This document shows positions 7,598-12,720 of a stretch of DNA of 12,720 nucleotides, piece after piece. The stretch is from SZUA-22 sp039714835. GTDB lineage: Bacteria; Bacteroidota; Ignavibacteria; Ignavibacteriales; Melioribacteraceae. The notes beneath the pieces are model-generated. The model ran no database searches. It had not been told where the DNA came from and saw only the letters and a program-made list of their open reading frames with translations. The stretch spans positions 1 to 12,720 of the forward strand of contig JBDLIN010000102.1 in the NCBI GenBank assembly GCA_039714835.1. The letters run 5' to 3'. Every line of letters begins with the position of its first letter. Positions within the stretch are counted from its first letter, which is position 1. Position numbers and translations under genes: made by a program.

Positions 7598-9232
7598 TTA
7601 TCTCCATTTCTGAACTATCGGAAATCTGCGACCATATCCAAAGGATTTTGTTGTTACTCGTAACGCAGGAGCAGCTTGTTTCCGTTTGAATTCATTTCTA
7701 TCAACAAGAGTTAAAACCTTCTTAACTATTTCTGCATTACCAATCTTTTCAACAATTTCAGAATATTCCTTATATTCTTCGAGGTAACATCTTAAAATTT
7801 CATCTAAAAGTTCATAAGGTGGTAATGAATCTTCATCTTTCTGATCATATCGTAATTCAGCAGAAGGAGCTTTCTCAATTATCTCATTTGGAATGATTTC
7901 TTCATCGCGATTAATGAACTTCGCAATTTTATAAACTCCGGTTTTATAAACATCCGCAATCACTCCTAAAGCACCACTCATATCACCATAAAGAGTTGCA
8001 TAACCAACTGCCATTTCCGATTTATTCCCAGTTGTACAAAGCAAATAGTTGAACTTATTTGATAGAGCCATTAAATAAAGCCCTCTAATTCTTGCCTGGA
8101 TATTTTCCTCAGTAATATCAACTGGTTTTCTTTGAAAGGCTGGGTCAAGAACTTCAAGTATTTTTTCAAAGACTGGTTCAATTGATATTCTATCAGAAGT
8201 TATTCCAAGATTTTGTGCTAATTTTTCAGAATCTTTAATACTACCTTCACTTGAAAACTGTGACGGCATCATTACAACGTGAACATTATCTTTTCCTATT
8301 GCATTAACTGCAATATATGTAACTAACGCTGAATCTATTCCACCACTTAATCCTACTAAAATTTTCTTGAAGCCGGTTTTCTGAACGTAATCTTTAACAC
8401 CAAGTGTAAGAGCATTTAAAATTTCTTCCTCATATGATGATTCAACATCAGTTATGGATTCATATTTTTTTTCAGTATCATATATGAAAAAATCATCTTC
8501 AAAAGTTTTACCCATCATCTCAAGCTCACCATTGGAATTGAGACACATACTTGCACCATCAAAAATTAGGTCTGTCTGTGCCCCAGCAACACAAACATAG
8601 GCAAGCGGCAATTTATTAGTTTTTGTTAGAGTTGAAAGCATATCAAATCTTTCTTTCCTTCTTCCATAGGCATAAGGACTTGCTGAAATATTAATCAAAA
8701 TCGTCGAACCTTTATCAACTAACCTTTGTACGGGATCACGATAGTATCTTCTTTGTTTCCAATAATCTGCATCATTCCAAATATCTTCACAGATCGATAT
8801 TCCAAGTTTTTCATTTTTAAAATCAACTACATATACTTCTTTTGCTGATTCAAAATACCTTACTTCATCAAATACATCATAATTTGGTAATAGTGTTTTA
8901 TGCTGAGTAAATTGGATTTTACCATCATAGCATAAAACAGCAGAATTGTATAGTCCTGTTCCTACATTATCAAATTCTTCAGTGATGGTACCAAAAATCA
9001 ATCCTGTACTATTTGTGATTGACGCAATTTCTTCAGAAGTTTCCTTAACAATTCGACGAAATTCTATCTTTTCAATTAAATCTTGCGGCGAATAACCAGT
9101 AATAGTTAATTCCGGAAAGATAACTAAATCGACACCCTCATTAACTCCCTTTTGATAACCGTCAATAATTTTTTTCTTATTACCTTCAATATCTCCAATA
9201 ATTGGATTAATCTGACCAAGTGCAATTTTCAT
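7598..9232 (-). CDS. nadE: Glutamine-dependent NAD+ synthetase
   Basis: Last step of NAD biosynthesis: ATP-dependent amidation of deamido-NAD+, using ammonia released from glutamine. The 544 residues form two domains. The N-terminal nitrilase-fold glutaminase (1 to about 260) has the catalytic triad E41 (FPELTITGYSPQDL), K112 (HKTLLPNYDVFDE) and C148 (ISICEDIWND). The C-terminal synthetase (about 270-544) has the ATP pyrophosphatase loop SGGIDS (296-301), the conserved NIQARIRGLYLMALSN (377-392) and GNKSEMAVGYATLYGD (402-417). Length fits the shorter bacterial two-domain form, and the triad shows it should use glutamine rather than only free ammonia. The ATG at 9232 has only a weak AGAAG before it. 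Gaps of 288 bases upstream and 269 downstream suggest its own transcript. The identification is firm. Confidence 0.96.
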   Translation of the reverse strand: MKIALGQINPIIGDIEGNKKKIIDGYQKGVNEGVDLVIFPELTITGYSPQDLIEKIEFRRIVKETSEEIASITNSTGLIFGTITEEFDNVGTGLYNSAVLCYDGKIQFTQHKTLLPNYDVFDEVRYFESAKEVYVVDFKNEKLGISICEDIWNDADYWKQRRYYRDPVQRLVDKGSTILINISASPYAYGRRKERFDMLSTLTKTNKLPLAYVCVAGAQTDLIFDGASMCLNSNGELEMMGKTFEDDFFIYDTEKKYESITDVESSYEEEILNALTLGVKDYVQKTGFKKILVGLSGGIDSALVTYIAVNAIGKDNVHVVMMPSQFSSEGSIKDSEKLAQNLGITSDRISIEPVFEKILEVLDPAFQRKPVDITEENIQARIRGLYLMALSNKFNYLLCTTGNKSEMAVGYATLYGDMSGALGVIADVYKTGVYKIAKFINRDEEIIPNEIIEKAPSAELRYDQKDEDSLPPYELLDEILRCYLEEYKEYSEIVEKIGNAEIVKKVLTLVDRNEFKRKQAAPALRVTTKSFGYGRRFPIVQKWR

Positions 9233-9364
9233 AATATTGTGCTTCTAAAATTATTTTAAGAGAAATAAAAATAGTGAAGAATAGAAAGTTTGGCAATGAA
9301 GAATTCATATCATAAAATCTCTATTATAAAAATCATTTCTCTGTTAACAGAACATAGATAGTAG

Positions 9365-9474
9365 TTAAAAAGATCACCACAAGGATCACGAAGAAGACAC
9401 TAAGTTCACAAAAATAATGATAAGTTGAACTTTGTGATCATTGTGAAAAACTTTGTGTACGTAGTGGTTAATTA
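9365..9474. repeat. Imperfect inverted repeat of CACAAAG-type units
   Basis: The left arm (about 9365-9413) contains CAC-starting units at 9378, 9387, 9398 and 9407, spaced 9, 11 and 9 bases. The right arm (about 9429-9474) contains the complementary GTG units spaced 9, 12 and 9 bases, ending GTGGTTAA. Reverse-complementing one arm aligns it with the other in register with many mismatches, so the element is a decayed foldback. On the minus strand it lies downstream of the acyl-CoA ligase and ends GGTGATCTTTTTAA, so it might act as a weak terminator. A related copy lies at 11571-11617. Confidence 0.7.
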
Positions 9475-9493
9475 AGAATATCAACTATGGTAC

Positions 9494-9520
9494 AGTTTCT
9501 TGTTAAACCAAATTTATTAG
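9494..9520 (-). other. 3'-flank motif shared with nadE
   Basis: Just after the ligase stop. The plus-strand text TTGTTAAACCAAATTTATTAG (9500-9520, with an AGTTTC prefix) closely matches TTGTTAGAACCAATTTATTTG (7571-7591, with an AGCTTT prefix) just after the nadE stop: about 19 of 22 aligned columns, with one single-base gap in each. Function unknown; it may be one end of a dispersed repeat that abuts gene ends. Confidence 0.5.
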
Positions 9521-11431
9521 TTATCTCTCCCAATAAGATAGAATCTTTTGGTTTTGGTGATTCTTGATATCTTTTCCTTCCCCAGAATATAGAAATTCAA
9601 TTCTGTTGGAATAAAATTCAGTTATTTTTCCTCTTACCATTTTCAGTGTACTGTTTAAAAATTTATTCTGCTCTGTAAATCCTTCTCCTAATATACCAAT
9701 TGCTGCCGGGAGCCATCTTTCAGGGAACATATTTTCATACTCCCCTCCTTTCTTATATTTATTGATCTCGTTATTAATAATATCTAAAGCATAATTTCTT
9801 CCCTCTTCAGAATCACAAGTCAATCCTTTTTTATTAACCTCCTCTTTGATAGCTAGTGCATTCGGATAAAGCAGTGCAATAGTATATGGAGATTGATTGT
9901 TATACAGCATTACCTGCTCAATATATTGAGATTGATCAACCAACGATTCCTCAATTCCTTCCGGACTGAATTTTTCACCGTCACTGCTAATTAATAAACT
10001 TTTGAATCTACCTAAAACGTATAAAAAACCATCGCTATCAAAATAGCCCATATCACCTGTGTAAAGCCAACCATTTTTGATTGTTTCATCTGTGGTTTTT
10101 TCATTTTTCCAATAACCTGCCATGACATTTTCACCTTTGCAGATAATCTCACCTTTTTCACCTTGAGATAATTCATTTCCTTCGGCATCAACTATTTTTA
10201 CATCTAAATTTTTAATGATTTTACCTGAAGAACCCATCTTATGTAAAGCGGGAACATTTGCTGAAATAATAGGCGAAGCTTCACTTAGTCCATAACCTTG
10301 ATACATTGGAATTCCAAGAGCATAGAAGAATCTCTGCAATTCAATATCTAACAGAGCCCCGCCGCCAAAAAAGAATTCCAGTTTTCCACCAAAACCATCT
10401 CGTATCTTACTGAATAAGATCTTATCATAAATTTTTAGCAAAGGAAATTTCAATTTTTGCAATCCTTTCCCTTTCGAATATCCGTCATGATTATATTCAT
10501 ATGCTAATTTTAAAGCCTTTTTGAATAAAGCTTCTACTTTAGGTCCTTTTGATTTAATTCCGTTCTCAATATTCTTTTTGAAATTTTTAGCTAGTGAAGG
10601 AACACTTAATAGAAAAACGGGTTTTGTTTCTTTAATATTTTTGGGTATGTTTTTTAATGTCTCTAAAGGTGTATTGCCTAACTCAATAGATGACATACTT
10701 GCACCATTTTTCATCAGGAAATAAATTCCTACAGTATGTGCAAATGAATGATCCCATGGTAATATTAATAATGAGGAATAATATTCTGGAACTGGAATAA
10801 CTGCGTTAGCTTGTTCAATATTAGAAGTATAATTTCTATGTGTTAAAATAATTCCTTTTGGATCTGCAGTTGTTCCTGAAGTGTAACAAATATTTGCATA
10901 ATCATCATTTGTTATATTTTGCCAAATTAGATTGAATTTTTCATAATTTGTCTCAAGATAATCTCGACCTAATTTCAGAACATCATCTTTATGAATTTCA
11001 TTATCTCTTATATCATCAACTTGATCGAGAACAATAACTTTTTCAAGTTCGGGTAAGTCCCTCTCAATCTGTCTCATTTTATCGAGTTGTCTTTTAGATA
11101 CAATTGCATACTTGCAGCCTGAGTGAGCAAGTCTAAATTTTAGATCATTTAGTTCATCAATTTTTACTGATATTGGAACATCAACTCCTCCCACAAAAAG
11201 GATCCCCATTTCACTCATTACCCAATCATTCCTCCCTTCTGCAATCAGAGCTGTTCTATCTCCTTTCTGTAATCCCAATTGGAACAATCCAGCAGCAAAT
11301 TCATGAATTAGAACTTGCATCTCTTTATAAGTTGTGCCCACATATTTATCATCCGTTTTTTCCCACATTAAAATATTGTTAGGATACTTTTTTACACTTT
11401 CTTCAAATAGATAAGGTAATGTCTGCTGCAT
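9521..11431 (-). CDS. AMP-forming long-chain fatty acid-CoA ligase (FadD15-like)
   Basis: Activates a carboxylic acid, most likely a long-chain fatty acid, to acyl-AMP and then acyl-CoA. From the ATG at 11431 the protein is 636 aa, the usual length for the long-chain group. Motifs of the adenylate-forming superfamily are complete: YTSGTTADPKG (183-193; the usual TTG is TTA here), YGLSEASP (380-387), YTGD (D460), the hinge GR (R475) and the C-terminal lysine region NSTLKMVRGK (K597). There is no signal peptide or membrane helix, so a cytosolic or membrane-peripheral enzyme is expected. Start choice: an in-frame GTG at 11434 comes one codon earlier, but GGAG at 11440-11437 sits only 2 bases from it and 5 bases from the ATG, so the ATG is favoured. 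The gene stands alone, with 288 bases before nadE and a divergent promoter region upstream. The exact substrate is uncertain. Confidence 0.92.
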   Translation of the reverse strand: MQQTLPYLFEESVKKYPNNILMWEKTDDKYVGTTYKEMQVLIHEFAAGLFQLGLQKGDRTALIAEGRNDWVMSEMGILFVGGVDVPISVKIDELNDLKFRLAHSGCKYAIVSKRQLDKMRQIERDLPELEKVIVLDQVDDIRDNEIHKDDVLKLGRDYLETNYEKFNLIWQNITNDDYANICYTSGTTADPKGIILTHRNYTSNIEQANAVIPVPEYYSSLLILPWDHSFAHTVGIYFLMKNGASMSSIELGNTPLETLKNIPKNIKETKPVFLLSVPSLAKNFKKNIENGIKSKGPKVEALFKKALKLAYEYNHDGYSKGKGLQKLKFPLLKIYDKILFSKIRDGFGGKLEFFFGGGALLDIELQRFFYALGIPMYQGYGLSEASPIISANVPALHKMGSSGKIIKNLDVKIVDAEGNELSQGEKGEIICKGENVMAGYWKNEKTTDETIKNGWLYTGDMGYFDSDGFLYVLGRFKSLLISSDGEKFSPEGIEESLVDQSQYIEQVMLYNNQSPYTIALLYPNALAIKEEVNKKGLTCDSEEGRNYALDIINNEINKYKKGGEYENMFPERWLPAAIGILGEGFTEQNKFLNSTLKMVRGKITEFYSNRIEFLYSGEGKDIKNHQNQKILSYWER

Positions 11432-11436
11432 CACTT

Positions 11437-11440
11437 CTCC
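11437..11440 (-). promoter_or_regulatory. Shine-Dalgarno deciding the acyl-CoA ligase start
   Basis: Minus-strand GGAG followed by AAGTG and then ATG. The 5-base spacer fits the ATG at 11431; the upstream in-frame GTG at 11434 would leave only 2 bases. Confidence 0.6.
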
Positions 11441-11570
11441 AGTTTATCAATTAAAATATTGTTTAATACATAAAATATTATTAATTGTTGTGATTTTCAA
11501 AATTGTTATTAAAGTTATTCAGAATTACTTCAACTGATTATCATTATAGTGACTTAACAAGTACAAAAAA

Positions 11571-11617
11571 TTAACCACAAAGAAAAACAAAGAAGGCACA
11601 ATGTGCACAAAGAAGGA
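11571..11617. repeat. CACAAAG-type short-period repeat, single arm
   Basis: It begins TTAACCACAAAGAA and contains CAC or AAC units at 11576, 11586, 11597 and 11606, spaced 10, 11 and 9 bases. This is nearly the 9-11-9 spacing of the left arm at 9378-9407, and both start ACCACAA. It is therefore a second member of the same family, lacking the inverted arm. A small palindrome GCACAATGTGC (11596-11606) lies inside it. Confidence 0.7.
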
Positions 11618-11709
11618 AAGAGTATTTTTTATTGATTCCTAATTTTGAAATTAATCTACTAAGTATTGCTAATTATGTATGTTTGACGTATTCTATTAAT
11701 TATATTTTT

Positions 11710-11746
11710 ATCTGTGAAAATCTGTTCAATCAGTTTTATCTGTGGC
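11710..11746. repeat. ATCTGTG-type short-period repeat
   Basis: Four units, ATCTGTG, ATCTGTT, ATCAGTT and ATCTGTGG, start at 11710, 11720, 11729 and 11738, spaced 10, 9 and 9 bases. It lies 60-95 bases before pspC. The unit is unrelated to CACAAAG, but the period of about 10 bases is similar. Confidence 0.65.
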
Positions 11747-11805
11747 CTATTTTTTAATTAAACATTTTTTCAATTCGTGCGTCTAAAAATTCGAACAAAC
11801 GGAAA

Positions 11806-12255
11806 ATGAAGATGAAAGAAGGATTATACAGATCAAGAAGAAATAGAATTTTCGGTGGAGTAGCCGGTGGATTGGGTGAATACTTAAATATCGACCCAGT
11901 AATTATAAGAGTGATTTTCGTTGTATCAATATTCTTAGATGGTATTGGCATTTTACTTTACATTATTTTATGGATCGTTGTGCCAGAAGAAAATATTTAC
12001 ACAATGTTTGACAAAACAAACAAACCACCTAGTGAACAAGCTGAAGAAATGAAAACCGATAATCTTTTTACTAACGATTCTTTACCTCCAAAGAATAATA
12101 ATGCCAGTTTAATCATTGGAATTATTTTAATCATTGCAGGTCTTTTCTTTCTTGGCATAGAAATATTTTCATTCCTAAATTTCAGTGATCTCTTTCCTAT
12201 TATTGCAATCGGTGTTGGTATTGGACTAATTTATAATTCACTTAAAAGCAGATGA
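11806..12255 (+). CDS. PspC-domain membrane protein with C-terminal LiaI/LiaF-like membrane pair
   Basis: Small membrane protein of 149 aa. Residues 7-62 are a PspC domain: the basic LYRSRRNR start, the glycine-rich FGGVAGGLGEYLNIDP (16-31), then a long hydrophobic segment (about 32-60) ending WIVVPEE. A polar linker (about 63-98) leads to two more hydrophobic segments (about 101-122 and 128-143) that resemble the LiaI/LiaF-type transmembrane module. PspC-family proteins sense or respond to envelope stress in the phage-shock and related responses; that role is inferred here. Two ATGs are possible: 11806, and 11812, which has better spacing (7 bases) from the weak GGAA at 11801. The difference is two residues. 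The downstream LiaF-like gene starts 4 bases after the stop, so the two form an operon. It is transcribed opposite to everything to its left. Confidence 0.88.
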   Translation: MKMKEGLYRSRRNRIFGGVAGGLGEYLNIDPVIIRVIFVVSIFLDGIGILLYIILWIVVPEENIYTMFDKTNKPPSEQAEEMKTDNLFTNDSLPPKNNNASLIIGIILIIAGLFFLGIEIFSFLNFSDLFPIIAIGVGIGLIYNSLKSR

Positions 12256-12259
12256 GAAA

Positions 12260-12720
12260 ATGAAACTTAAAAACGGACAACTATTTTGGGGATTTTTCTT
12301 TCTAACTATTGGTATCCTTTTCCTACTTGAAAAAAAAGACTATTTATGTATAAACTTTGAAGAAATCTGGGGATACTGGCCAATCCTTCTTATCCTGGCA
12401 GGTTTGGCAGTTATGTTTAAAGATAATTTTATAAGGCCGGTTCTATCTATAATTTCTGGTGTACTTTTAGGTCTATTTCTTTTCGCCTCTTTTTTCTTCC
12501 TCTATGATACTGTCGATTGTTCTGATAACGATTTTAGTAACTCACATTATAATTATTCAACTTTTAGTGAGGAGTTCATTGATAGTAATAGTAATGCTAC
12601 ATTAAGATTGAACGCGGGAGTTGGGAAAGTAAAAATCGAAGGAACAACAACTAAATTATTTGAGGGTCATTCTTCAGGATTCTTTAACTCTTACGATGTA
12701 AACACAAATAGTAGATTTGA
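12260..12720 (+). CDS. LiaF-like membrane protein, partial (runs off the right edge)
   Basis: Open from ATG at 12260 to the window end: 153 codons and no stop. The start MKLKNGQLFWGFFFLTIGIL opens a hydrophobic hairpin (about 8-23 and 40-53, with W37 and W40 between), as in the DUF5668/LiaF N-terminal membrane module. A third hydrophobic segment follows at about 60-82. After residue 110 the text NATLRLNAGVGKVKIEG looks like the start of the repetitive beta-strand domain found at the C-terminus of LiaF and DUF4097 proteins. It begins 4 bases after the pspC stop and is certainly in the same transcript. LiaF-type proteins modulate envelope-stress two-component systems in Firmicutes; here only the family resemblance is claimed. 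The 3' end is outside the window. Confidence 0.8.
   Translation, partial: MKLKNGQLFWGFFFLTIGILFLLEKKDYLCINFEEIWGYWPILLILAGLAVMFKDNFIRPVLSIISGVLLGLFLFASFFFLYDTVDCSDNDFSNSHYNYSTFSEEFIDSNSNATLRLNAGVGKVKIEGTTTKLFEGHSSGFFNSYDVNTNSRF

Larger units (their letters stand above)
11432..11805. other. Divergent intergenic region, 374 bases
   Basis: Separates the minus-strand ligase from the plus-strand pspC gene and must hold promoters for both. I see no convincing promoter with both hexamers; an isolated TATAAT on the minus strand (11548-11543) is the nearest candidate for the ligase. No open frame here looks like a gene. It contains two unrelated short-period repeats, at 11571-11617 and 11710-11746, and is otherwise plain AT-rich sequence. 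Confidence 0.8.

Noticed and set aside
9341..9350. CTGTTAACAG, a perfect 10-base palindrome upstream of nadE, with a similar GTTAACAGAAACA at 7514
   Set aside because: Short, AT-rich-centred palindromes like this occur by chance; two similar hits without conserved position relative to promoters are not enough to call an operator.
9378..9466. The regularly spaced CACAAAG units as a CRISPR-like array
   Set aside because: Units are only about 7 bases with 2-5 bases between them, arranged in inverted arms; there are no true repeats of 25-40 bases with unique spacers and no cas genes.
11543..11548. Minus-strand TATAAT as the ligase -10 box
   Set aside because: Perfect hexamer but no matching -35 at proper spacing, and such hexamers are expected by chance in AT-rich DNA. 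Sigma preferences of this lineage may also differ.
11754..11951. Minus-strand open frame of 65 codons overlapping the start of pspC
   Set aside because: It overlaps the conserved PspC domain in antisense and its proline/isoleucine-rich product matches nothing I recognise.

Overview
The window is AT-rich bacterial chromosome with ordinary housekeeping genes, no mobile-element genes, no CRISPR array and no RNA genes that I can see. Protein style (a two-subunit KorAB 2-oxoacid:ferredoxin oxidoreductase, a DsbD with the TYQACN...C N-terminal motif, a PspC protein next to a LiaF-like protein) and low G+C suggest the Bacteroidota/Ignavibacteriota side of the FCB group, probably an anaerobe or facultative anaerobe. 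This placement is inference from protein character, not from a marker gene.

Layout: seven complete genes lie on the minus strand from about 11.4 kb down to the left edge. In transcription order they are an AMP-forming long-chain acyl-CoA ligase (11431-9521), glutamine-dependent NAD+ synthetase nadE (9232-7598), thiol:disulfide reductase dsbD (7328-5559), korA (5469-3622), korB (3625-2591), a DHH-family nanoRNase/pAp phosphatase (2507-1515) and an M17 leucyl aminopeptidase (1500-7). korA and korB overlap by 4 bases (ATGA) and are surely co-transcribed. A probable intrinsic terminator just after korB separates them from the DHH/aminopeptidase pair, which are 14 bases apart. On the right the strand switches: a PspC-domain membrane protein (11806-12255) is followed after 4 bases by a LiaF-like membrane protein that runs off the window (12260 to past 12720). 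Those two probably form an envelope-stress operon.

Functionally the minus-strand genes cover central metabolism and maintenance: fatty-acid activation, NAD synthesis, periplasmic reductant supply, ferredoxin-linked 2-oxoacid metabolism, and RNA and peptide turnover. Only korAB looks like a dedicated two-gene functional unit.

The less ordinary material is in the three larger intergenic gaps. Two gaps (9365-9474 and 11571-11617) carry members of one degenerate repeat family built on CACAAAG-type units with 9-12 base spacing; the first copy is arranged as an imperfect inverted repeat. The divergent gap also has a different short-period repeat built on ATCTGTG (11710-11746). The nadE-dsbD gap carries a perfect 10-bp-stem hairpin and a second 7-bp-stem hairpin, possibly inside one small palindromic element. 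A motif of about 33 bases is shared by the 3' flanks of nadE and the acyl-CoA ligase. I did not find a clearly new multi-gene system.
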